A stretch of DNA of 64,000 nucleotides from Astropecten irregularis. Taxonomy: Eukaryota; Echinodermata; Asteroidea; Paxillosida; Astropectinidae. Each line of letters starts with the position of its first letter. Within the stretch, counting starts at the first letter, position 1. The notes below the pieces were generated by a model. The model saw only the letters and a list, made by a program, of their open reading frames with translations, was not told where the DNA came from and searched no databases. Shown here piece by piece: positions 11,558-22,146 of the stretch. Where the stretch lies: contig OZ020255.1 in NCBI GenBank assembly GCA_963971285.1, forward strand, positions 2,728,001 to 2,792,000, given 5' to 3'. The position numbers were made by a program, and so were the translations under genes.

Positions 11558-11740
11558 TGTCATCCCTGGGCAGCACCTGCCAATGTATTTTTTTATTCTT
11601 ATAATGTTTTTAAGATATATATGAATGAATAAATAAATAAATAGGCCTAAATAAATAGTTAAATTCACGCAATTTGCGAGACTATATACTCATTTTGCTG
11701 CAACAAAACTAGCAGACGTTTTTGCGTGCATTTTCCCATA

Positions 11741-11858
11741 GGGACCGAGTTGGTCACGGACCGAGTTGGTCACGGAGCGAGTTGGTTACGGACCGAGTTG
11801 ACCTCGGACCGAGTTGGTTACGGACCGAGTTGGTCATGGACCGAGTTGGTTACGGACT
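11741..11858 (-). repeat. Inverted tandem array, GACCGAGTTGGTCACG unit, 7 copies
   Basis: Seven units of about 16 bp, the reverse complement of the array at 9857-10013. Follows 500 bp of AT-rich low-complexity DNA. Confidence 0.85.
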
Positions 11859-12545
11859 AGCTGCAGTAACTGTAGCCCAATATTACTCCTGACGTTGTTG
11901 TCGTATATAGGGCTACAGGAATATGGATATCATCTGTTGAGAATTCCCCACCCCTAAAAAGACTGTTATTTAGCGATCTGTGAAAATGACTTGGATTCTG
12001 AGGCAAATTTCCCACAGTGCTTTGCGAAATAATACAAGGAAATACATAAGAATTTAACTCTACCCTAGTACCCTGTCCAGTCTACATTCTATTTAGGTGC
12101 AATGGAGCGAACGGCAGCAGTCTACTCCCTGATCTACACGTGCAGAATTCTCGAGAATTCTCGAGTTGACCTGAAACCCTACCCCATACTCCATAGTTAT
12201 GTACGTGGAATCTCGGAAGGCAATTCAAGCTAAGTTCCACAGTTCCATAGGCCCTACTCACCCGTTCCTTAATCCTTGCCCTCCTTAGGGCTGCCTAGAC
12301 TAGGCTATGCTCTCAAATTCACGAAGGGGAACAGTCAATTTCGCCAAGATTTTACATTACTTAATCATGAATGCAATGTAAAAAGGTTACAGGTGCTGTT
12401 GAAATCAAACACCGTGGTGGGTGCAGCCAAATAAAGAGAGCATTCTTGAATACCTGCACGTCGCACGTGTGCCTACTGCCTAGCCTTGAGTTCAGTAGTT
12501 GCACTTGCAGATCCTTGCACATGCATGCATCACTGACTTATACAG

Positions 12546-12663
12546 CAACTTCCGGTGCTTGTCAGGTCAAGCTAGGTTCCGACGACTGTTGCATGATTTA
12601 GATTCACATGACAGGCAATAGCAATGAAATGACCTGTGACCTCAAAGGCAGCACCGGAAGTTT
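12546..12663. repeat. Imperfect palindrome in METTL6-EAF spacer
   Basis: AACTTCCGGTGC at 12547 is answered by GCACCGGAAGTT ending near 12662, with TGTCAGGTCA / TGACCTGTGA inside. May be a short foldback element; CCGGAAGT is also an ETS-type core, so a regulatory reading is possible but unproven. Confidence 0.4.
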
Positions 12664-13796
12664 CAGACTGTTGTATGCGACTTTGCGAGGTATAATGGGG
12701 AATGCATGTACGCAGATAAACATATCGATACATCTAGATCTGCATATGTTAAGTCTTTTAATTGAACTTCTAGATTCTACACTGGTTTTAGACACACCAT
12801 GGTGAGTAATAATTTGACACGTTATGTACTGTTTTTCTTGGTTTAAAGTAGACGATGACTGGAGCCCGGCGGTAGTGGTTTTTACAATTTTAGCAGAACT
12901 GTGCAGACTAACGTTAATCCACAGTGTAGTTGCGATGATCGTAACCCTAGGTCTGACATGGGGACTGGGACCTTAGGGTTACGAGAAAACGTGTTCAAAA
13001 TGTTTGGGAATGACATTTTGGCCAACTCCTGAAATACGTTTCCACTTAGTTTTCCACTTTCCAAAATCAAAACACAAAATCTGACTACATGGATCTGATT
13101 GGTACTTATCAATGAGTCATATAAAACCACTTTGAATATCGAAAGATCATTATTTTCACTTTCAGAAAAAATGACCCAAAACTTACCGAAGGTGTCGAGA
13201 TTCCCTCCGTTTGCCGTCAGTCGGCCATTTTGAATAGTGCGCAGCGTCCCATCTCGACCAAATCACGTCATGCGAAATGCCGTTTTGGCTGTTCCACCTT
13301 TCAAACTACAACTCGCAGCCCTATGGAGGGGGTGTTCCCCGAATAACACGTGCGCTGTATTTGTAATATATACCGTGTACACGCATATCGTATACAGTAT
13401 GGAGGAGGCTGTTTGCCCATGTCAAGCTGCCGCTGATAATTCAAATCTTTCATCATGAACAGAAGGAAATTGCTAAGATTTTCAAATGATTTCCTTTATG
13501 AATGGTCCCACAAACAGACAAATGTTAGCAAGTCACAAACTCGGTGCCGACCCAATCCATGATCAAACAGAAATAAAAAGGTCATCCACCTCATCACAGA
13601 TCGCGCAGTGGTCGGAATTAACGGTGGACTGAAAAATATATCCGGTCATCAACTACACCAAAAATGATCATACCCGGTAGGACAGTGAGGACATATTCCT
13701 AAAAATATCACAGGAATATTCCATCGGAAAAACCACAATTTCTTACTGCAAATCTGTAGTTCTAGTTCTGTATACCGAGCCGGCCGCGGCTGTGTG

Positions 13797-14040
13797 ACGT
13801 GAGCCACCGTCCGTATACGGTAACGAACCCGGCCGCGATCCAAAAAGGTACCGACAGAGCGCAACATACACTTCCATTTCAAGCCCACGGCGTAATCTAG
13901 TACCTGTACCGAGCCAGCCGGCCGTGAGCCACTGTCCGTAACGGTGGAACGAACCCGGCCGCTATCCAAAAAGGTAGGCCTTCGGACCGAGCGCAATATA
14001 CACTTCATTTCAAGCACACGGCACGTGTAACGTACTGATT
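13797..14040. repeat. Two-fold tandem duplication, ~130 bp, upstream of EAF
   Basis: ACGAACCCGGCCGCGATCCA and ACGAACCCGGCCGCTATCCA start two similar blocks; both go on to AAAAAGGTA, CGAGCGCAATATACACTTC-like and TTTCAAGC.CACGGC words. Also recalls 10305-10330 in the nearby hAT-like element. Confidence 0.6.
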
Positions 14041-14393
14041 GAGACTTTCGCTGGTGCACGTACACAAGAACGTTAACTACGTTTGCTTTGAAACTGTGGC
14101 TATTACGCACGCGGATACAAGGCTGTCTTTCTCTGCGGTGTGGGCAATGTTTTTACGTCTTAATTTTTTAATGCGATCGGCGGTCGGTTTCGGAAGGATT
14201 TCACGATTTTTTTTTTTAGATTAAGTATAATTATGAAAAGAGTGTTTCTACTTCGCCAATTGAACAAAATATCTGAGTGAAATTCAAGTAAGATTTATAA
14301 GCTGATCAGCCTACGATTTACGGCACTTTGGAAGGACGGTCGATCAGAATATTTTTATTTAGATCTCGCAACGATATAACCATGGAGGTATAA
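14040..14393. promoter_or_regulatory. EAF promoter-proximal segment shared with a hAT-like element
   Basis: Begins TTTCGCTGGTGCACGT and ends near CTCGCAACGATAT, matching 10565-10890 block by block (TTACGG.ACTTTGGAAGGACGG, AGAATATTTTTA). It ends about 90 bp before the EAF 5' UTR acceptor. Promoter role is inference from position. Confidence 0.4.
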
Positions 14394-14485
14394 AACGCAT
14401 ACATATCGTGTATAATACACTCCATTTCTTTCTCCATGAATCATATTTACCTTTATATTCTAATGTTCATTTTTGTTCTCCACAG

Positions 14486-14810
14486 ATAATGTGAATTCTG
14501 CAGGTTTCTTCAATACAAGCTGTAATCAGGCAACCAAGTGAAGAATCATACATGTATCCACGCATGATGAATTTCAAGAGCCTCTAACATCATCAGACTG
14601 TAGTTACCCTAACATTGCTGAGATGTGTGTCATTGGTTGAAGGGACATCAGCTTCTGAGATATCCAGACATATCAACCATGTCAACACACTAGCTACATG
14701 TACTTGTACTCAGTTGTTCCTGATCAAATTTAACAAGCCATCAATACTGACTGACTGGTAGTCACTCTATTTGTTTGAAGTCACTTTATGGTTCCTACAC
14801 TGTGTACAAG
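14486..14810 (+). other. Probable 5' UTR exon of EAF (acceptor at 14484-14485)
   Basis: A pyrimidine-rich stretch ending TTGTTCTCCACAG at 14485 is a good splice acceptor 325 bp upstream of the EAF start codon. The sequence that follows contains ATG triplets and stops in all frames and no recognisable protein, as expected of a 5' UTR segment joined to an upstream non-coding exon. The upstream exon would lie in or before 14040-14393; a GT donor-like site (ATGGAG/GTATAA) occurs near 14388. This is inference; no promoter motif is decisive. Confidence 0.4.
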
Positions 14811-17800
14811 ATGGACAAATCGAGCAGCAGTACTGCATCTATCACAACCTTGTTTGGTACTAGGCCACATCAACTGAAACTTGGAAGAAGCTTTGATGGG
14901 GACAAACACAGAGCCTTCCATACAATACGATGTAAGTTCCAATTCTCTTAAAACTTTGCTGAATAGTTGCCTTGCCAAAAACAAAGCTCTTGTAAAACTC
15001 CTGCAAACTCAAGACGAATTACAAGCTTCGTCTAGTTGGGTCAGGCAGAGAATGAACTTTCTTTTCAACTTTCCTCCATATAGGCCTAGATGACCAAAAG
15101 GGAAACATAGATTTACAATCGATGATCCGATGTCATAGATGTCAACAGATTGATAGACATACATGTTCATGTGATGTGCAAAACCTATTGTAGCAAGCCT
15201 GGAAATAAACGGAGGCCACGGAGGCCATGGACTTCGTTGCCCTGGTTCTTGGCCTTGGTGCTCCTTCAAATGTTTCCATAGACATTATGATTTTCCAATG
15301 GAAGTGCCCCTTGCAATGGAAAATGGCCTTGCCCTCACCAAACCTTATTTCCAGCCCTGTTGTAGTGGCCCTTTTGGTAAAAATGAGCATTTCATAATTA
15401 AAAATGGATTTTATTATCAGTCCTCCTAAAATTTGACAATGTTAGATCTCAAAACTAAAATTCAATTTAAGATGAAATGTTATTATTTTGTGCAGATGAT
15501 TTTAAGCCAGCATCGGTAGACCTTTCTAAGGAAGCAGTACTAGAGGTTGGAGAAGGACATGAAGTTAATATTACATTACCTAATGTGGAGGTAAGATTAC
15601 TCATGTTACTAGGAGCCTGTTTGTTTAATACACAAGATCACGAATGCAGCAGATCCGGATCCCATTTTAGCTTACCCAGCATATAGAACATGGATCCCCA
15701 AATCTGGGATCCTGCGCGTTAAACAAACAGGCCCTACATGTAGGTCTATGAAAATAATTCCCAAAACATGACAATTTAGAACATGGTCAAATAGATTAGA
15801 GGGTTATCCTGGTTATTGTCATCAGGCAGAGTTGTATTGGCGCCAGCAGGGATGAGATTTCTCAGATTAAAATCTGACTTCAGATTTTTTGTTTTGGATT
15901 TCAGATTTTGTTTCCTCACAGGCTGTGTATAAAAAGTATAGGAGATTTTCAGATTTCAGGGGCCGATTTCACTAAAGTCATATTTTGCGATCATCGCTAT
16001 CACACTTGATATGAGATAGCTACTTTGCGATCTATTCTCCGTTTAGCAAATGATTTGGACTTTAGCGATGATCGCAAAGCATTAGTGAAATCGTCCCCAG
16101 ACATTTTATGCTCCCTGTTAATAACTGTTTTCAGACATTTTTATCATTGGTCAATCTCATCCCTGCTCCAGTCCAGTCACAAAATATCCAGTCCAAGCTC
16201 AAGTCACATCTCTTGAGTCCGAGTTTTGAGTCATTCAGGTTTAGTCCGAGTATGAGTCATGAGCCACAAAGGTTGAGTCTTGAGTCCAAGTCACCTTTAA
16301 ATCTAATACTGTAACTGCTGTAAATAGACCTTTCTTTTGCAACGTCACAGCCCAAGTTTTTGCCAACCAACCTGGCGGAAACTATGGCGAGCCGTCAAAG
16401 CCTTAGCCAGGCATACAAAATAACCACAATTTAAACACGTTTCATAAACATTGAAAGATATTGCTGAATGTAATGGAAACAACACAAGCAATGATGGTAT
16501 ATGTATTTTGTACAACTATGGAAAGTTTGTAAAAATTGTTGAATTTGGTCACGCCGTTTGTCAAGAAAACGAAATGATTTGCAACATTTGACCGCCCATT
16601 AGTATTGCCAACCAGCACGTCAGTGTTTGTAAACAAAAGAAAGGTCTATACATTTCCAAATTTTGGAGAGTTTTTCTTGAATCACATTAACTAGAAATAG
16701 GCCTACTTACGTTCCCAAATTTGTTTGATTTTCAGTCTTTCACTGCTGTCAATCATATACATTGTGTTCCTTTATGTAATCTTCAGTGCATTGTGTATAT
16801 TTTGATTTGTCTTCCAATTGTCTCCATGTTTAGAGTAAAGGAACTACATGTACCAAGTTCAAGGGATCTAAAAGACCATTACAGAAGGAATGTGTATTGA
16901 TCTATGATCATAGGACAGGAGAGTTTACATTGGAGAAATTGACCTGTAATATGCAGGTTAAGAAGCAAAGGTCAGTATTATGGATAAGTGGCAGACCTAG
17001 TCGCACCTCTGGTTTCATTTGTACCATATCACAATAAATATCACAATAAGTGTAGACCTGGTACATGTGCTTGATTGATGCACACATGTATACATGTAAT
17101 TGGCAACTTCTGGATACATGTAGCTATGCCACTAATTGCTTAAATGCCCATGCCGCCAGTCATGCGCGCGATGAGCCAGTCGGCTGAATTATTTACCATC
17201 GACGATAACAACATTGTCAAGATGAAAAAGGGCACGACGGCCATCACAGAAAAAGGGCTCGGCCACTTGTGGCCGTGAAGAGCCTTATTTTTCCAGGGGC
17301 ACCACGGCCAGTAAGAGGGGCATCGACGGCCATGGCCATCGTGGCCGCCGTTAAATTTGAGGCCTGCTAATAGTGGTCGTTCGTTATAGTGAACAATGTT
17401 CGGCAGTCATATACATTGTACATACAAGAATTGGGAGCCAAGGATGATGTTCGGTATAGCCAAATGTTCGGTATACTGGTATAGCAGTGTTCGTTATAGT
17501 GGGGTTCCACTGTAATAGCTATTTATCATGTCTTTTGAAAAGTGTTTGATTTTGTAGCTTGTCACACTAAACATACTGCATGTATTATCTGAAAGTGCTA
17601 TATGTGTTCTAGCTTGAAACTCTTACCTGTTATACCATGTTATTTTACCAGAGAGGAAGGAACTAGCAAGGCACAGCTTGGCCGTCCATTAGGCAGTTTA
17701 GACACAGCTACTAACCTGAAGAATTCTACCACATCTACGAGTTCCAAGAGTAAGAAAGCAGACTTATCCTCCTCAAATGCAGTACTTTCAGCACCAGACA

Positions 17801-20261
17801 TCGACCACGGTAGGTTATACAGTGTGTTAGTTTCATATTTCATATCTTAAACATTGATGTGACAAAAAACATACTATGCACTTAACATATTGCAAATTAG
17901 AACTTTGTTTGCATTGTAGTATTTGAGAACTAGGATTTCCCCAGATATTATGGAAAGAATATTTCTTCAAATCATTAACCAAATATCTTCCATTGAGAAC
18001 AGTCAAACACAGTTTGATTGCTTGTTGGTACTAGTACACTTTGATGGGGTGCTGTACGTGGCCTAGTGGTCTGGCGTTTTGAACTCAAAGTCTTGTGGTC
18101 AATCCATAGATTGTGGGTTTGAATGCTTTGTCACATATTGCTCCTCTTCACCCAGGTATAAATGGGTACCTGTGAGGGTAGAGATGGCTTTGTGGTTTGA
18201 TTAGCCTCTGTGCTGTGAATATGGCAGCCAGGGCTATATACTCCCCAGGGAGTTGAGATGGTTTCAGGAATGTAAATTATGGCCCGATAACCAGGGATAA
18301 TAATTTATTTGTGCCATGAGCGTCATGCTTGGTGGATACCGGCGCATTTTATGTGTCCATTATTATTATTATTGTGAATACAAGCATCAGATCATTGATT
18401 ACTTTGATTGATTACTTTGATTGATGACAGGTGGTGAAATCTCACCTCTTCAGCCTTCACCACTTGCCCCATCCCCCCACACACCGCCTTCCCATCTTGC
18501 CTCTTCTCACCATGATGACTCAGACTCTTCCAGTAGCTACATGACAGATAGTGAAAGTGATGATAATGATGAGAAGAGGAATAGTGCAAGTAGTTCCAGT
18601 GATGAGGACAGTCAAGGACACAATCAGGCAGCCAGGAATGGAAACCTGTCCAGAAAGTCTAATAATGGTCAGTCTAGTCATTTACAAGTCAATTCAAACA
18701 AGTTATAGAACTTAACATGAAAATTCTTAATTGATTTATTACACACCCTTTGTCATGAAGTATTACTATACCTCATACATATTCATGACCTATAGCCGAA
18801 TCCCAATTGGTCAATTCACCATCACATGCCAGTGGATATATTTGCTGATCACCAGCGAGTAGGCCGGAGAATCCCGAAGGAACTGTTACACATGTTACAT
18901 CTCACTGCGTTTGCAGTGTGAACTTCGCCCTAAATGAAGTTCTAGAAAACAAACGTTTTGCTGCACATTTCTTGACGAAATTGTGGACAATAAATAATAT
19001 TTATGAGGTATAGTAAAACAAATATCACATGGTTTATTTCGGGTGAACACTCGATTCCCTCGGTGTTGGAAGTTGACAAACTAGTTCCCTCAGTTTATCA
19101 ACTTCCAACACCTCTGGAGCTAGAATCGACAGTTCACCCTGAAACCATGTGATATTTGTATACTTTGACCAGACGTTGATCAAGCGTTCTGAAATAGCCT
19201 AGATGTTGCAGCTTTATAATGTATTTTGCAGTTGTGCGAAATAGTTAACATTGACATTGACTTATATACAGGAAACTGGAGAATCCCACACACTAAAACC
19301 AACAGCCCCCCTAGGCCAAGGCAACTGGATCCTAACCAAGATGCACAGTATTTGAGGAGTCAACTCAGTAAGTAACATTGATTATTTATTAAATCCCTGC
19401 CCCACTCTTCAAAACAGGGGACAAAATGTTTCACAATGTTTACATGTGATCTCTAATGTAAAACCAACCATTTTTATACAGTGTCTCACCCAAAAAAACA
19501 AAATTATGAAAAGAAATTGTATGTTTTCAGGTATTTGATTTTTAGTCTATTGCATTCAATATCTCCCAGGGCATATTCTGATGAAATTTCAATGCAATCC
19601 ATTCATGCATCACCAAGCAATTAATAATTGTCTGGAAAAGTACATTTTCCTGCCATTTCAATTGAGTAACAATAATGGTCATCTTAACATTCCTAGTTGT
19701 GATATCCACTCAACATGGCCATCCACATTCACTTCACACAGATCACAACTTTAACAAACACTATCACTCATTTGTAATGGTAGCAAAATGGACTTTTCAA
19801 GACAATCAGTAATTGCTCGATGATGCATGAACGGATTGCATTGAAATTTGGTCAGAACGTACCCAGTGAGATAGTGAATGTAATAAACTAAAAATCAAAT
19901 TGCTGAAAACATACAATTTATTCTCATAATGTTTTAAATATGGGTATCAGTTTTTTGGGGACACACTGAATAATGAATTATGATATAAGTGCATTGTCAT
20001 AGATGGCATGAACAAAACTACTGACTACAACTGTCATTTTCTAAACTCATGCTTCAACTTGGCACATGAAAGAGAAGGGACTCAGTTTAGCCAGACCAAA
20101 TAACCTATACTACTAGAGATGATATACCAACCTGTAGCTTAATAGCTATGGGCCACCATGTCATAATGAACTCCATATGAGTATCGGTAATAGTGTTTTT
20201 GTTTTGATTATTCTTAGGTCAAGATTTGCAGCTGAGTGAATCAGATTCAGACAGTGATTAG
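14811..20261 (+). CDS. EAF1: EAF1/EAF2 orthologue, ELL-associated transcription elongation factor
   Basis: EAF binds ELL in the super elongation complex and stimulates RNA polymerase II elongation in the nucleus. Exons: 14811-14931, 15496-15590, 16834-16970, 17652-17809, 18431-18667, 19272-19367, 20218-20261; total 888 nt, 295 residues plus stop, all joins in frame with GT-AG. Human EAF1 and EAF2 are 268 and 260 residues. Residues 1-40 contain the KLGRSF and [14 protein letters not shown] block of the EAF N-terminal domain, with the Y codon split by intron 1. Exon 3 gives [17 protein letters not shown], the most conserved EAF stretch, followed by QVKKQR. Exons 4-5 are the Ser/Asp/Pro-rich low-complexity activation region, with [11 protein letters not shown]. 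The C-terminus [11 protein letters not shown] matches the acidic EAF tail. The ATG at 14811 is chosen because the following residues begin the EAF domain directly. Invertebrates usually carry one EAF, so EAF1 versus EAF2 cannot be assigned. Head to head with METTL6. Confidence 0.95.
15194..15359. mobile_element. hAT-like MITE with 6-bp TSD (TTGTAG), copy 2, in EAF intron 1
   Basis: 166 bp, same ends and interior as 8346-8513, flanked by TTGTAG at 15188-15193 and 15360-15365. Confidence 0.87.
15613..15734. mobile_element. Small foldback MITE, GAGCCTGTTTGTTTAA ends
   Basis: GAGCCTGTTTGTTTAA pairs with TTAAACAAACAGGCCC; the inner GGATCCCATTTT and ATGGATCCCC blocks suggest further pairing. In EAF intron 2. 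Confidence 0.6.
15847..16172. mobile_element. MITE with CAGGGATGAGATT ends, host to a nested foldback MITE
   Basis: CAGGGATGAGATT at 15847 and its complement AATCTCATCCCTG ending about 16172. At 15959-16098 sits a foldback MITE with GGGGCCGATTTCACTAA ends and a TTAGCGATGATCGCAAAG arm. EAF intron 2. Confidence 0.6.
16324..16650. mobile_element. MITE with TAGACCTTTCTTTTG ends, EAF intron 2
   Basis: TAGACCTTTCTTTTG near 16325 is answered by CAAAAGAAAGGTCTA ending at about 16649. GCCAACC words recur near both ends. Target duplication not resolved. Confidence 0.6.
17125..17512. mobile_element. hAT-like remnant (to 17368) followed by pogo/Tigger-like remnant
   Basis: 17160-17368 shows GGCCATGGCCATCGTGGCC words and the end AAATTTGAGGCCTG, as in 10099-11197. 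17370-17512 carries TTCGTTATAGTG words and ends GGGGTTCCACTGTA, the inverted pogo-type terminus CAGTGGAACCCC next to TA. Both are partial. EAF intron 3. Confidence 0.5.
18050..18374 (+). mobile_element. tRNA-derived SINE ending in (ATT)n, EAF intron 4
   Basis: A tRNA-like head with GTGGCCTAGTGGTCTGGCGT (box A) and GTGGGTTTGAATGC (box B) is followed by a body with CACCCAGGTATAAATGGGTA and CCAGGGATAATAATTTA, and a (TAT/ATT)n tail at 18360-18374. Confidence 0.75.
19011..19167. mobile_element. Foldback MITE, EAF intron 5
   Basis: CAAATATCACATGGTTT at 19019 pairs with AAACCATGTGATATTTG at 19142; GGTGTTGGAAGTTGA pairs with TCAACTTCCAACACC. Nearly the whole 157 bp forms one hairpin. Confidence 0.75.
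19479..19970. mobile_element. mariner-like MITE with long inverted arms, EAF intron 6
   Basis: Left end CAGTGTCTCACCCAAAAAA after TA, right end inverted CAGTGTGTCCCCAAAAAA. Sub-terminal arms (TTTCAATGCAATCC near 19589 against GGATTGCATTGAAATTT) and TTTGATTTTTAGT against ACTAAAAATCAAA extend the fold. Confidence 0.65.
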
Positions 20262-20611
20262 TGTGAAGATGCCCAAGGATGCCAGTATTGGGATGATTCT
20301 GCCATGTTCTTACCAATAACTGGACTACAAACAGCATCTCTGCTATCTAAAGAGGTTATTCACATGACATCATCAGCTTGGATTGGCCACCAAGAACAAT
20401 GATTGCACAAGTGTAGACAATAAGCCTTCGTGCACACGTAACGTGCAGAACTGCAGTGATCAACCCTGTAGGAACGTACATATGCTTGACGGCCAATCAC
20501 GTAATAACCTCAATAGCCTAGGCATGTTCTATGGCATTGTTTATAACCTATATATACATGTAGTACAGATAAAGAATGATACATACACATTTTACAGGCC
20601 ACACTTTTGAC

Positions 20612-20976
20612 TTAAAGGTAGTATCATACTTTGGTAAGACACCAAAACAGAAATGTTCACAGATTTACATATAACTTACAGGGTTTGAAGATGGTGGTAG
20701 CAGAAACATACCGTTGAAGTTGTTCCGCCTGAAATGGTGTACTTATCCAGAAATTAGTAAAACAACAACTGAAAATCTTTTTGATCTTTTAAAAGAGCAA
20801 AAATACAAGAGAAAAGACTTAAGAAATACCGTTGCCGTTTTTCACTGTTTTCTCAAAAAGTGGGCGCCGTATGGGACTGAAATTTTCACAGATAACTGTT
20901 ACTGTATCTTCCTTGATATTTTTGCCCATGAATCTGTATTTCTTTGACAAAAAACAATGTATGATATTACCTTTAA
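20612..20976 (+). mobile_element. ~350-bp MITE family, best-preserved copy
   Basis: Ends TTAAAGGTAGTATCATACTT and GTATGATATTACCTTTAA. Internal landmarks shared by all copies: CCAAAACAGAAATGTTCACA, AACATACCGTT, TTTTTGATCTTTTAAAAG, TTTTTCACTGTTTTCTC, CCCATGAATCTG. No open reading frame; no transposase. A 2- or 3-bp target duplication (TTA/TA) is likely but not provable here. Confidence 0.8.
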
Positions 20977-20984
20977 TGTACTAC

Positions 20985-21747
20985 ATGTATCATACTTTGG
21001 TAGCATACCGAAACAGAAATCTTCACAAATTTACCTATAACTTGCAGGGTATAAAGATGTTGATGGTAGAAACATACTGTTAAACTTTTTTCTGCCTTAA
21101 ACATGTTAAATGCTGCATTTAGGCCATAAAAAAAAAATTGTTGTATTGGCGTAACGGAGGTTTGGAAAATAGGGTAGGGCGGGCGGATTTTTTTTTTTTT
21201 TATTTAATTTTTTCCTGGGGTATTAAATGCTTTTTCCCCTGTATATCACAGTATTTGACGTGTCAAATAAAGACAAGAAATGACATAACAGCTTTAACCA
21301 GTCTGGTTTCCATCTTTTGCTCCTTTTAAGCTTTTAATCTGCATAGAAATTTGCGATTTGTTTTTTTGATTTTTTTTTTCCCGATTTTTATTTATTTATT
21401 TATTTATTATTTTTTTGGGGGGGGGTTTAAAATGTTTACGGTCGGGGCATATTTTTGGGTTGGGCGGGTTACGCCAATACAACAATTTTTTTTTTATGGC
21501 CTTATCCAAAAATAAGAGTGCAGCCATAGAGCCCCCCCCCCCCCCCCCCAAAAAAAAAAGTTTTGCTTTCAGGTGGATTAAACTCCTGTGAAACGATTTC
21601 AAACTGAATATCGTGAGCGTTTTTCACTGTTTTCTCAAATGGTGAGCGACGTGTAACTGAATATTTCTTCAATGTCTATTTCTGTATCTTTCTTGATATT
21701 TTTGCCCATGAAGCTGCATTTTTTTGACAAAAACCAAAGTATGAAGT
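20985..21747 (+). mobile_element. ~350-bp MITE copy split by a Harbinger-type MITE
   Basis: The outer copy runs from TGTATCATACTTTGG near 20987 to CCAAAGTATGA near 21744. It is interrupted at 21122-21501. The body matches 20612-20976 on both sides of the insertion. Confidence 0.75.
21122..21501. mobile_element. PIF/Harbinger-type MITE, 380 bp, TTA duplication
   Basis: Inverted ends of about 34 bp, perfect by eye, start GGCCATAAAAAAA and contain TTGTTGTATTGGCGTAAC. TTA flanks both sides (21119-21121, 21502-21504). Related uninterrupted MITEs read GTATTTATCC at this point, so the empty site is known. Interior is G/T-rich low complexity. Confidence 0.88.
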
Positions 21748-21922
21748 TTTATTGCATTATGTTATGCCCAAAATTCATGTATCAGAAAAATGTATTGCAT
21801 TCTTCTTGTATATGTTTGAATTAATTTGAGTTGAATAGGTTTGTAAATTAACTTCATTCAAACTTGATTTATGGGATGTTTCTTTCTTACCCAAAGATGA
21901 TGTCGCAACTAGACCAAATATA

Positions 21923-22146
21923 GGGCCTTTACGAAACCTGGCTTGAGGCTAGGCTTGGTACTTATTTCGCTAATGCCATTTGAGACCCACAAAACGAAAT
22001 GGGTTTGGGCAACATGACGAAACTAAAGAAAGGCTCCAGCTTTGCCATGTATCTCATTCTCAAGCCCTGCATTTCATTTAGGACACAAAATGGCAGTAGC
22101 AAAATAAATCCCAAGCCAAGCCTCAAGCCTCATTTCGTAAAGGCCC
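21923..22146. mobile_element. MITE with GGGCCTTTACGAAAC ends
   Basis: GGGCCTTTACGAAAC and GGCTTGAGGCTAGGCTTGG at the left are answered by CCAAGCCAAGCCTCAAGCC and TTTCGTAAAGGCCC at the right. About 40-bp arms. Confidence 0.65.

Larger units (their letters stand above)
7909..14485. other. Divergent intergenic region between METTL6 and EAF
   Basis: 6.6 kb with no convincing coding exon. It holds the transposons listed separately, AT-rich low complexity at 11220-11700 (T30 near 11526, ATAA runs near 11620) and GC-richer stretches at 12480-13330 and 13770-14060, which are the best candidates for the METTL6 and EAF promoters. No TATA box or CCAAT arrangement is decisive. Confidence 0.5.

Noticed and set aside
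11406-11668. Membrane-like peptides around the T30 tract
   Set aside because: Low-complexity AT-rich sequence translated into Phe/Lys runs; no start context or splice support.
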